Source: CAYUIS01 sp964444825 (lineage in GTDB: Bacteria > Chloroflexota > Anaerolineae > B4-G1). From it: a stretch of 46,967 bases of DNA. Positions 9,544-16,726 of this stretch are shown in pieces. The stretch's first letter is position 1. Each line of letters begins with the position of its first letter. The position numbers were made by a program, and so were the translations under genes. The stretch is taken from assembly GCA_964444825.1 (NCBI GenBank), contig CAYUIS010000022.1, positions 1 through 46,967 on the forward strand, written 5' to 3'. The notes under the pieces were generated by a model. The model saw only the letters and a list, made by a program, of their open reading frames with translations. It was not told the DNA's origin and ran no database searches.

Positions 9544-10231
9544 CGGCGCCTCCCTTCTCTTTGTCCTTCGTCTGTCGTCCCTCGCCCGTCGTCCGTTGAT
9601 GCACCAGATCCCCGACCAGCGCTCCCACCTCCAGCACGCTGCCAACCACATAATCGACGTGCTCGTCCGGCTGCGCGTCCACCAGGATCGTCGTCAACCC
9701 CAGCGCCTTGGCGGGCCGTAAGTTGCGGACCGAATCCTCGACGATGATACAGTCTGGCCCCTCGACGCCCAACAGCGCCAGCGCGCGCTCGAATGCGTCC
9801 CGATAGGGCTTGTTGCGCAGGCCCACCTCCTCGATGCCGATCAATTGCTCGAACCTGCCGTTCACGCCCAACACGTGCAGCACCCGGCGCCCGTATTCTG
9901 AAGGGGCATTCGTATAGATCGCTTTCCGCAGCGGGATGGTGCCCAGCATATGGTCCAGCGCCGGGTCCGGGGCCAGATACGCCTCCACCGGGACGTCGTG
10001 CACGAACCTCAGATAGTCGTGTACGTCCACGTCGTGCTGGGCTATCAGGCCTCCCAGCGTCGTCCCGTACCGAGTATAGTACTCGCGCCGTTTCGCCTGC
10101 GCCTCTTCCCACGACAACGACAAGTGGTCGCACAGCCAGGTCTGTATGCGGTGGCCGATCTCCTGGAGCAGGCCGCTATTTCGGGGATAGAGCGTATTGT
10201 CCAGGTCAAAGATGATCATTGTGAGTGCCAT
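9524..10231 (-). CDS. HAD-family hydrolase, pyrimidine 5'-nucleotidase type
   Basis: A 235-residue cytosolic HAD phosphatase. Motif I 'FDLDNTLYP' carries the nucleophile and acid Asp pair, motif II is 'IYTNAP', the conserved Lys lies in 'LRNKPYRDAF', and motif IV is 'CIIVEDSVRNLRPAK'. The 'DNTLYP...IGHRIQTWL' pattern and the helical cap after motif I match the SDT1-like pyrimidine 5'-nucleotidase subgroup. The C-terminal tail is hydrophilic and overlaps the Trypco1 start, so the two are translationally linked. The ATG at 10231 has no Shine-Dalgarno site; a TATAAT ends nine bases before it, suggesting a leaderless message. Whether it belongs functionally to the STAND module is unknown; a nucleotide-related role would be plausible. 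Confidence 0.85.
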   Translation of the reverse strand: MALTMIIFDLDNTLYPRNSGLLQEIGHRIQTWLCDHLSLSWEEAQAKRREYYTRYGTTLGGLIAQHDVDVHDYLRFVHDVPVEAYLAPDPALDHMLGTIPLRKAIYTNAPSEYGRRVLHVLGVNGRFEQLIGIEEVGLRNKPYRDAFERALALLGVEGPDCIIVEDSVRNLRPAKALGLTTILVDAQPDEHVDYVVGSVLEVGALVGDLVHQRTTGEGRQTKDKEKGGADERVYD

Positions 10232-10240
10232 AGGAGGCCC

Positions 10241-10246
10241 ATTATA
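10241..10246 (-). promoter_or_regulatory. -10 element for a near-leaderless HAD transcript
   Basis: A perfect TATAAT on the minus strand, separated by nine bases from the ATG at 10231. Transcription would begin within a few bases of the start codon. No good -35 hexamer is seen at 16-18 bp. It sits just downstream of the terminator that ends the preceding operon. Confidence 0.5.
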
Positions 10247-10278
10247 CAATGAACGTCAATGGACGGCGAATGGGCGCG

Positions 10279-10312
10279 AAAAAAGCCACGCACCGTGTGG
10301 GTGCGTGGCTTT
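10279..10312 (-). terminator. rho-independent terminator of the coo operon
   Basis: A 12-bp perfect stem, AAAGCCACGCAC / GTGCGTGGCTTT, with a 7-base loop. On the minus strand it ends in a run of six T. It lies 26 bases beyond the last gene of the CO dehydrogenase-diaphorase operon. Confidence 0.9.
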
Positions 10313-10337
10313 GCTTCGATCATCTACGCCCTGCCGA

Positions 10338-11108
10338 TCAGGTCGAATGGACGGGCTCCTCCTCTATCCACTGGCGGGCCGTGCGACGCCGGAGACACTC
10401 TGGGCACATTCCCCACAGATCGGCTACCTCGGGTAGCATCTCTTTGACGAACGTCATCGGTTCAGGCGCGAAAAAGCGCCCGCACTCGGGGCAGGCCTCC
10501 AGTTCGACCGTGGTGTTCCACGTGTGCAGGATGCGTTTATTGCCCTGGTCCTCGATGCTGACCGCGCCGGTGGGACAGATCTCGGCGCAGGCCCCGCAGC
10601 CGATGCAGGCATCCGATTGCACCTCGAATGGGGCGCCGACGCGGCGCTCCATCCCCCGCCCGATGAACGAGATGGCGGCTGCGCCGATCGCCTCCCGGCA
10701 GACGCGCACGCACAGACCGCACAGCATACACAGCTCGTCTGCGCGTTCCGGCGCAGGCGCGCCGAAGCGGGAGGATATGACGCCTTCCGCGGCGGCCATC
10801 TCGTTGATCACGTCGGACTGCGGGCAGCGGCTCAGGAGGAACTCGAGCGCCAGCCGGCGGGCCTTGACCGCCTCTGGTTCGTTCGTCTCAACGACGGTCC
10901 GTTCCTCGACGTGATAGGTGCAGGAGGCCACGAGTTGACGGCGGGGCTGGGTGAGCATCACCATACACAGCCGGCAGGCGCCATAAGGGGCCAATCCCTC
11001 GTGATAACAGAGCGTGGGCAATGTCACGCCAGCGGTCTGTACCGCCTCCAGCAGGATCGTTCCCTCCGGTACGTTCACGGACTGTCCGTTTACGTTCACT
11101 TCTACCAT
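10338..11108 (-). CDS. HoxU/HydA-N-type iron-sulfur diaphorase subunit
   Basis: A 256-residue iron-sulfur protein like HoxU or the N-terminal part of NuoG. A plant-type [2Fe-2S] domain (residues 1-80) carries Cys residues in 'LPTLCYHEG', 'YGACRLCMV' and 'ASCTYH'. The NuoG-type helical segment ('ALEFLLSRCPQSD') follows; the usual His-Cys motif of NuoG is not obvious. Two [4Fe-4S] sites follow ('CMLCGLCVRVCREAIG' and 'CIGCGACAEICPTGA'). The C-terminal 60 residues add two CxxC pairs ('ACPECGRFF', 'MCPECLRRR'), probably a zinc site, which is unusual. The start at 11108 has GAGGTGA before it. It directly follows the NuoF-like gene with only 5 bases between, as in soluble NAD-reducing complexes. 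Confidence 0.85.
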   Translation of the reverse strand: MVEVNVNGQSVNVPEGTILLEAVQTAGVTLPTLCYHEGLAPYGACRLCMVMLTQPRRQLVASCTYHVEERTVVETNEPEAVKARRLALEFLLSRCPQSDVINEMAAAEGVISSRFGAPAPERADELCMLCGLCVRVCREAIGAAAISFIGRGMERRVGAPFEVQSDACIGCGACAEICPTGAVSIEDQGNKRILHTWNTTVELEACPECGRFFAPEPMTFVKEMLPEVADLWGMCPECLRRRTARQWIEEEPVHST

Positions 11109-11113
11109 CGGCG

Positions 11114-12994
11114 TCACCTCACGATCTCGACGGCCCCTACGGGGCAGACATCGTAGCATAACCGGCAGCGTGTACACAGATCTGGGTCGATGACGTGGGG
11201 TTCCTTCTTCTCCCCGCTAATGGCGCCAACGGGGCACTCGCGCAGACAGAGGCCGCAGCCGGTGCACACCTCAGGCAAGATCGCGAGCTGGATCAACGCC
11301 CGACAGACGCCAGCCGGGCAGCGGCCCTCGCGGACGTGGGCCTCGTATTCGTCGCGAAAATAGCGCAGCGTGGAAAGCACGGGGTTCGGGGCCGTCTGGC
11401 CCAGCCCACACAGCGAGGCTGACTTGACCCAGATGGCGACCTCCTCCAGGGTCTCTAGATCCTGTAGCGTTCCCTGGCCCTCGACGACGCGCGTGAGGAG
11501 ATCGAACATAGTGCGCGTGCCTTCCCGGCAGGGTGTGCACTTGCCACAGGACTCGGCCATGGTAAAGTTGAGAAAATAACGGGCTACGTCCACCATGCAG
11601 GTGTTCTCGTCCATCACTACCATGCCGCCGGAACCCATGATAGAACCAGCCTCGGTCAGCGTCTCATAGTCGATCGGCAAGTGGAACAGTCGCGCAGGCA
11701 GGCAACCGCCGGAGGGACCGCCGGTCTGCACCGCCTTCACCGCCTTGCCGTCCAGCCCGCCTCCGCCGATGGTTTCGATCATCTCGTGCAGGGTCAGGCC
11801 CAGGGGCACCTCCACCAGGCCGGTATTGGCGATTCTACCCACCAGCGAAAAGACGACCGTGCCCGTGTTTTCCTTCACGCCGATATCGGCATACCAATCT
11901 GCCCCTTGCGCCAGTATGGCTGACACGGAGGACCACGTCTTGACGTTGTTGATGACGGTGGGCTGGCCCCACAGCCCTCGGATCGCCGGGTAGGGGGGCT
12001 TGGGACGTGGCTCGCCCATACCGCCCTCGATAGAGGCGATCAGCGCCGTCTCCTCCCCGCACACGAACGCACCTGCCCCGCGCACAACTGTGAGGCCAAA
12101 GTCGAACCCAGAGCCCAGGATGTCCTCCCCCAGCAGCCCCAGTTCCTCAGCCCGGGCGATGGCTTGGGTGACGCGTTCGATGGCCAGCGGATACTCATCG
12201 CGCACGTACATATATGCCTCGTGTGCGCCAATGGCGTACCCGCCGATGACTATGCCCTCGACGACGCTGTAAGGGTCGCTCTCCAGGACCGTGCGGTCCA
12301 TATACGCACCGGGATCGCCCTCGTCGCCATTGCAGATGATGTATTTGGGTTCCCCGGAAGCGTCACGGCAGACTTGCCACTTGCGGCCGGTGGGGAATCC
12401 GCCGCCGCCCCGCCCGCGCAACCCGGAGCGAAGCACTTCATCCACCACTGCCTGGGGGGATAGGTCTGACAGGGCACGGGCCAGCCCCTGATACCCGCCA
12501 CGGGCGATGTACTCCTCCACGTTTACGGGATCGATCACGCCGCTGTTTCGAAGGATGATCTTGTGTTGGCGGGCGTAGAAAGGTAGCTCATTGAGACGAG
12601 GCAGATCCTCCAAAGGTTGGAGATCTATGGGCGACTCTGTTTCGGGGATCACGGCCAGTGCATCTTGAACCGGCAGTCTGTTTTCGGCCAGGGCGGCAAC
12701 CAGGCGGCGGGCCTTGTCGGGCGTCATACGGCTGTACAGCACGCGTCCGCTGTCCGGCAGGCGCACGTCCACCAGTGGCTCCTGCTGGCAGTAGCCGATG
12801 CAGCCTGTGGCGACAAGCATCACGTCAAGCCCGCGTGCGGTTGCCTCGTCTCGCAGCGCGGCGTACACGTCGGCGGCGCCGGTCGCCAGTCCACACGTTG
12901 CCATCCCCACATTGATCCGCGGTCTGTCCGGGTATAACGTGGCGAGGCCGTCAGCACGCAGCGCCTCTATGTCGGAGCGAGTTTGCGCCTTCAT
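11114..12994 (-). CDS. NuoF/HydB-type NADH-binding flavoprotein with extra ferredoxin domains
   Basis: A 626-residue diaphorase subunit of the HydB/HndC/HoxF type. Residues 25-110 are a thioredoxin-like [2Fe-2S] domain ('GMATCGLATGA', 'ATGCIGYCQQEP'). The FMN and NADH domain shows 'GLRGRGGGGFPTGRKW', 'CNGDEGDPGAYMDR' and 'GAFVCGEETALIASIEG'. A [4Fe-4S] site follows in 'SCGKCTPCREG' with a later 'CGLGQ'. The C-terminus adds a two-cluster ferredoxin ('VCTGCGLCLRECPVGAI', 'LCTRCRLCYDVCPVGAV'). This layout is known from electron-bifurcating or ferredoxin-linked NAD(P) reductases. It overlaps the NuoE gene by four bases (ATGA). In this operon it should exchange electrons between CO-derived ferredoxin and NAD(P). 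Confidence 0.92.
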   Translation of the reverse strand: MKAQTRSDIEALRADGLATLYPDRPRINVGMATCGLATGAADVYAALRDEATARGLDVMLVATGCIGYCQQEPLVDVRLPDSGRVLYSRMTPDKARRLVAALAENRLPVQDALAVIPETESPIDLQPLEDLPRLNELPFYARQHKIILRNSGVIDPVNVEEYIARGGYQGLARALSDLSPQAVVDEVLRSGLRGRGGGGFPTGRKWQVCRDASGEPKYIICNGDEGDPGAYMDRTVLESDPYSVVEGIVIGGYAIGAHEAYMYVRDEYPLAIERVTQAIARAEELGLLGEDILGSGFDFGLTVVRGAGAFVCGEETALIASIEGGMGEPRPKPPYPAIRGLWGQPTVINNVKTWSSVSAILAQGADWYADIGVKENTGTVVFSLVGRIANTGLVEVPLGLTLHEMIETIGGGGLDGKAVKAVQTGGPSGGCLPARLFHLPIDYETLTEAGSIMGSGGMVVMDENTCMVDVARYFLNFTMAESCGKCTPCREGTRTMFDLLTRVVEGQGTLQDLETLEEVAIWVKSASLCGLGQTAPNPVLSTLRYFRDEYEAHVREGRCPAGVCRALIQLAILPEVCTGCGLCLRECPVGAISGEKKEPHVIDPDLCTRCRLCYDVCPVGAVEIVR

Positions 12995-13473
12995 AACCCT
13001 GGCTCCTCGCCCAGTTCCTGGCCTTTTGCGCTGACTGGTGCATACTTTTCCAGGATACGGAGCAGACGATCGGCTTTGAGCCGGCCGTAGATGTCCCCGT
13101 CGATCCGCATGACGGGTGACATACTACACGAGCCAAGACAGTAGACGGTCTCCAGGGTGAAGGCGCGGTCTTTTGTCGTCTCACCCGGTTTTACTCCCAG
13201 GGTTGACTCTAGTTTCTCCAGTAGCCTATCACCGCCCCGGATGTAGCAGGCTGTCCCCAAACAGACTTGGACGGTGTGACGGCCACGAGGTTCGAAACTG
13301 AAGGTAGCATAAAAAGAGGCTGTACTGTAGAGCTGGCTCAACGGCACGTTCAGATCCTCAGCCGCACGGCGCAACTCGCTTTCAGGCAGGTAGCCGTGTT
13401 CGGCGTGGATCGCGTGCAATTTGGCCAGTAGCGCGCCCCCCCGGAGGGGCGGTGGTTGAGGGATCAGTGTCAT
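12991..13473 (-). CDS. NuoE/HydC-type [2Fe-2S] subunit
   Basis: A 160-residue thioredoxin-fold [2Fe-2S] protein like NuoE, HydC or HoxE. The four cluster cysteines are visible in 'VCLGTACYIRGG' and 'YCLGSCSMSPVM'. The N-terminal helical part 'HAIHAEHGYLPESELRRAA' is typical. I place the start at the ATG at 13473, five bases after GGAGG; a GTG two codons earlier would sit on the ribosome binding site. It overlaps the NuoF-like gene by four bases, so the two are translationally coupled. It passes electrons between the flavin subunit and the other clusters of the soluble diaphorase. Confidence 0.92.
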   Translation of the reverse strand: MTLIPQPPPLRGGALLAKLHAIHAEHGYLPESELRRAAEDLNVPLSQLYSTASFYATFSFEPRGRHTVQVCLGTACYIRGGDRLLEKLESTLGVKPGETTKDRAFTLETVYCLGSCSMSPVMRIDGDIYGRLKADRLLRILEKYAPVSAKGQELGEEPGL

Positions 13474-13489
13474 ACTCACCTCCAGGATT

Positions 13490-13554
13490 GGTAGATTGGG
13501 AAACTGGCAGATCGGCGGTCAGGCGTGTGCCCATCTGCCAGTCACCCATCTACC
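13490..13554. repeat. 22-bp imperfect inverted repeat within the coo operon
   Basis: The left arm at 13490-13512 (GGTAGAT...ACTGGCAGAT) pairs with 13533-13554 (ATCTGCCAGT...ATCTACC) around a 20-base loop. It fills the gap between the cooS stop and the nuoE ribosome binding site. It may be a dispersed repeat or an mRNA-processing hairpin that sets subunit ratio; no T-run is present, so it is not a classic terminator. Confidence 0.7.
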
Positions 13555-13565
13555 GGTCTGCCGTA

Positions 13566-15455
13566 CTAGATTCCCAGCGCCGCTCGCTTTTCCTCGATAT
13601 GATCGATCATCATCTGTGCGGCCTTGAAGGGATCGGGCTCCACGGCGAAAGCAGCGCCGACGACGTCCTTCGCGCCTTGGGTCAGCAACTCGGTGACCAT
13701 CGGGCTGCCCAACACCTGGGGTACCGTGCCCAGGACGGTAAAGACACCCGAGGAGACCACGTAAGCGCCGATGCTGACCGCTTTCTCGCTCATCCATTCT
13801 GGGGCCGCACCTGCTGCCGGCAGATCGCTGATATCCACCCCCAACGCGTTGGCGATGGCCGCGCATGCGACCAGGATGCGGCTGATATCGACGCAGGAAC
13901 CCATGTGAAGCACCGGTGGAACGCCCAGCGCCTGGCAGACGCCCTTCAGTCCCTCTCCGGCCATCTCGGCGGCCTCTGGCAACAGCAGCCCGGCTTTGGC
14001 GGCCGCGATGGCGTTGCATCCCGTCGTCACCACGAGCACGTCCTGCTTGATCAACTCCTTGAGCAGGTTGACGTGGCCATAGTCGTGCTGGACCTTGACA
14101 TTGTTGCAGCCGACCACCGCGCCAATACCCTTGATCGCACCACCTTTGATGGCATCCAGCAGCGGGTCGAGTGTCCCGCCTAGCGCGCCCACGATGGCCT
14201 CCACGCTAAAGCCCGCCATACACTCGGTCTTTTCGTCGGGGATGTGCACCTGGCCGGCCTTGCGGAAACGATAGTTCTCCACGGCGGTGCGCACGATATC
14301 CTTGGCGATGTCATAGGCGTGCTCTTCGTGGAACTCGATGTGGGTCGCACCGGGGAACTTGGCCTTGGGCGAGGTAGAGATGAATTTGGTATGGAAGCAG
14401 CCGGTCAGCGCCCCCAGCGCAGGCATGATGCACTGCACGTCCACGATGATCGCCTCGACCGCGCCGGTGATGACGGCCAGCTCCTGCTGCAGGAAATTGC
14501 CGGCCATGGGGACGCCGTGCCGCATGAGCACCTCGTTGCCGGTGCAGCACATACCGACCAGGTTGATGCCCTTGGCGCCATACTTCTTCGCCAGGGCCAG
14601 CATCTCAGGATCCTGCGTGGCGGCGAGGATCATCTCCGACAGGGTCGGCTCGTGGCCGTGGGCGACGATGTTCACCTCGTCGGCCTTTAGCACGCCCAGG
14701 TTGGCCATTGAGCGCGTAGGGGTCGGCGTGCCGAAGAGGACATCGGAAAGCTCGGTAGCGATCATAGAACCGCCCCACCCATCAGAGATCGACGTTCTGA
14801 GCCCGTGCAGGATCAGGTTGACGGGGTCGTTATCCACGCCGATGTGGGTGCGGTGCATGATCTCTACGATCTCGCGGTCAACGCCCCGCGGATCAATGCC
14901 CAGGCTCTTCCAGAGAGCGACGCGCTTCTCCGGCGCGCGACGCGTGAACTGGACCGGTCCCTCCTGTTTGCCGAACTCGGCATACACGGCGTGGGCCAGA
15001 TCGAGGGCGATTTCTTCCTTGCCCCGCCCGTCGGTCTTTATGCCGTATTCCGTCGCCAGCGCGTGCAGTTTAGCCTCGTCCTTGATCTCGTACCCCCCGC
15101 CTTTGCCCTCCGCGGTCAAGAGCAGGGTGTGGGCGATGTCGCGTCCGTGGTCAGAGTGGGCGGCCGCGCCAGCGGCGATCATACGGATCAGGCCCCGGGC
15201 GACGATGATGTCGGCAGTAGCCCCGCAGACGCCTGCCTTGGGTCCTTCTTCCTCAAACGGGCTGATTCGGCAGGGACCCATATTGCAGTGGCGGCAGCAG
15301 ACCCCCAGTTCTCCAAAGCCGCATTGCGGCAACTGGGCCTCGTACCGATCCCAGGCGGTCTCAAAGCCCTCCTTCTCTGCCAGGGCAAGCATCTCTTGAC
15401 TGGCAGGGTCGATGCTCCTGCTCAGGACTTGCGCACTGTATTCTTGTTCTACCAT
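13566..15455 (-). CDS. cooS: anaerobic carbon monoxide dehydrogenase, catalytic subunit
   Basis: A 629-residue Ni-Fe CO dehydrogenase that oxidises CO with water to CO2, two protons and two electrons. All cluster ligands are in place: D-cluster Cys45 and Cys53; B-cluster Cys54, Cys57, Cys62 and Cys77; C-cluster His266, Cys304 (in 'GMCCTGNE'), Cys342, Cys450, Cys480 and Cys521. The catalytic Lys lies in 'WMSEKAVSIG' (Lys558). Length and ligand spacing match CooS of Carboxydothermus-type enzymes, so it should be active. The enzyme is cytoplasmic, oxygen-sensitive and needs nickel insertion, but no cooC gene is visible here. The CooF-like ferredoxin gene lies 16 bases upstream and three diaphorase genes lie downstream. 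No acetyl-CoA synthase or hydrogenase genes are present in the window. Confidence 0.97.
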   Translation of the reverse strand: MVEQEYSAQVLSRSIDPASQEMLALAEKEGFETAWDRYEAQLPQCGFGELGVCCRHCNMGPCRISPFEEEGPKAGVCGATADIIVARGLIRMIAAGAAAHSDHGRDIAHTLLLTAEGKGGGYEIKDEAKLHALATEYGIKTDGRGKEEIALDLAHAVYAEFGKQEGPVQFTRRAPEKRVALWKSLGIDPRGVDREIVEIMHRTHIGVDNDPVNLILHGLRTSISDGWGGSMIATELSDVLFGTPTPTRSMANLGVLKADEVNIVAHGHEPTLSEMILAATQDPEMLALAKKYGAKGINLVGMCCTGNEVLMRHGVPMAGNFLQQELAVITGAVEAIIVDVQCIMPALGALTGCFHTKFISTSPKAKFPGATHIEFHEEHAYDIAKDIVRTAVENYRFRKAGQVHIPDEKTECMAGFSVEAIVGALGGTLDPLLDAIKGGAIKGIGAVVGCNNVKVQHDYGHVNLLKELIKQDVLVVTTGCNAIAAAKAGLLLPEAAEMAGEGLKGVCQALGVPPVLHMGSCVDISRILVACAAIANALGVDISDLPAAGAAPEWMSEKAVSIGAYVVSSGVFTVLGTVPQVLGSPMVTELLTQGAKDVVGAAFAVEPDPFKAAQMMIDHIEEKRAALGI

Positions 15456-15471
15456 GGTGGATCCCCTCCTC

Positions 15472-16023
15472 CTATAGTGGGTTGTTTGCCAGTTGCTGCT
15501 GGCTTTCTAATGCTTCCAGATACTGACGAGCCGTGGCCTTGGTTGCCTGCTGTATCACGTCGCGAGGGTAGCGCAGGCTGAGCGCCTTGGTGGGACACGC
15601 CTCCACACAAGCCGGGCCACCGGGCCGATCCACACACAGGTCGCACTTGAAGGCAGCTCTCTTGTCGCGACCGGCCACCGTAGCCGTGGACACGTGAATC
15701 GCGCCAAAGGGACAGACCATCACACACAGCCGACAGGCGATGCACAGCGCCTGATCTACCTCTGTGTAGGTCTCGGTGCGATACGTGGCCCCGGTGGGGC
15801 AGACCCGGACGCAGGGTGCATCCTCGCACTGGCGGCACTGGGTGGATAGTTTGATCTCATCCACCAGCACCACCTTGTTGCGAGGTTGGAGCCGCTCACC
15901 AGCCAATACCGCCCCGATGATCGTGCCAGCTTCGGTATGTGCTGCGGCACAGGCCAGCTCACAGGTGTGGCACCCTACGCAATGCTCCGGGTTGACCAGG
16001 ATGAACGGACCTTCTACAGGCAT
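15472..16023 (-). CDS. cooF: CooF-type four-cluster ferredoxin
   Basis: A 183-residue iron-sulfur protein of the CooF/HycB/DmsB group. Four Cys-rich motifs, suggesting four [4Fe-4S] clusters, are visible: 'CVGCHTCELACAAAH', 'CRQCEDAPCVRVCPTGA', 'CIACRLCVMVCPFGA' and 'CDLCVDRPGGPACVEACPT'. It receives electrons from CO dehydrogenase and delivers them to a partner, here most likely the diaphorase encoded downstream. The start has AGGAGGT eight bases before the ATG. It is the first gene of the five-gene operon, with about 700 bases of regulatory and repeat sequence upstream. Confidence 0.93.
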   Translation of the reverse strand: MPVEGPFILVNPEHCVGCHTCELACAAAHTEAGTIIGAVLAGERLQPRNKVVLVDEIKLSTQCRQCEDAPCVRVCPTGATYRTETYTEVDQALCIACRLCVMVCPFGAIHVSTATVAGRDKRAAFKCDLCVDRPGGPACVEACPTKALSLRYPRDVIQQATKATARQYLEALESQQQLANNPL

Positions 16024-16052
16024 ATCTTTTACCTCCTCAATGTGTAGGAATA

Positions 16053-16109
16053 ACTATAGGCTCAACAACTATGGGGACAGCCTGAATACCGGTCTCCACC
16101 AAGTGGAGA
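16053..16109 (-). promoter_or_regulatory. candidate promoter and palindromic operator upstream of cooF
   Basis: A TATAGT (16053-16058) lies about 30 bases before the cooF start codon, with only a weak -35 (GCTGTC). A perfect palindrome TCTCCAC-CAA-GTGGAGA (16093-16109) lies about 46-62 bases upstream of the predicted start site, where activators often bind. It does not match the CooA consensus TGTCA-N6-TGACA. The assignment is inferred. Confidence 0.4.
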
Positions 16110-16303
16110 TGATATGAATGGGAGCGATAGGGTGTGATTGTAGATTCATCCACGGCGAGGAACGCCGGGGTGCAGCAGGGCTCGGGGAAACAGTGATAGC
16201 GCCGATGAGCTTTCATTGCCTTACGAACGGCTCTAACGCTCAGTCAGACCCGACAGGCAAAAACGCCGTTTGGTTTCTGTCGCCGGAGTGTATTCCCGAT
16301 CAG

Positions 16304-16326
16304 CTATTCTCATAATGAGAATAGCA
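16304..16326. promoter_or_regulatory. perfect AT-rich 23-bp palindrome
   Basis: GCTATTCTCAT-A-ATGAGAATAGC, with 11-bp perfect arms around a single base, lies about 280 bases upstream of cooF and is AT-rich in a GC-rich region. The shape fits a homodimeric regulator site, loosely Fur-like in size. No open frame overlaps it. Confidence 0.45.
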
Positions 16327-16378
16327 CAGTTTTGAGGTTTAGTCAAGTTCACGACTTTGCCGGGTGCATTTCAATGCT

Positions 16379-16496
16379 GGGGCAACTTGTTCTTCAATGC
16401 TCCCAGTCCCCGTCCTCGGGGACGTCGAGGCCAGGTCAAGATATGCCGCAGACGCCCTCGAGGACGAGGGCTTCGAGCGGTGTTCAAAGTTGCCCC
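16379..16496. repeat. dispersed GC-rich hairpin element, copy 3 (long arms)
   Basis: The left arm starts GGGGCAACTT and continues to CCCCGTCCTCGGGGAC. The right arm (from GCCCTCGAGGACGAGGGC) ends AAGTTGCCCC. The arms of about 43 bases are imperfectly complementary around a loop of about 30 bases. The inner CCCCGTCCTCGGGG core and the GCTC/GAGC step link it to the elements at 4031 and 21881. Confidence 0.65.
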
Positions 16497-16667
16497 CAAA
16501 TTAAAGTCCACCCACTTTGCCCAGGGGCCATGTTTTCATCAGGAGATCAAAGACGAACTTGGACCATCCCATAGTTAGTCATAACCTTCCGTCACGCGGG
16601 CGTGGGTTTCCATCCCAGCGTGAACAGATATCCGAGCAGCAGCAAACCGGATACTCCCATGTCCCAG

Positions 16668-16706
16668 AAAAAAGAGACCCCGAGGGTGGGTCATACCCTC
16701 GGGGTC
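16668..16706 (-). terminator. rho-independent terminator of the acyl-CoA/etf operon
   Basis: A perfect 12-bp stem, GACCCCGAGGGT / ACCCTCGGGGTC, with a 7-base loop. On the minus strand it is followed by CTC and a run of six T. It lies 21 bases after the etfA stop codon. Confidence 0.92.
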
Positions 16707-16726
16707 CAATGCTCTGCTGTCAGACG

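Noticed and set aside
9540..10133. 197-codon frame within the HAD gene
   Set aside because: It is the out-of-frame shadow of a gene with clear HAD motifs; Gly/Arg-rich composition only.
13566..15455. Hybrid-cluster protein or acetyl-CoA synthase-linked CODH (CdhA)
   Set aside because: Cys spacing, His266 and Lys558 fit CooS; length and missing acs genes argue against the Cdh/Acs type.
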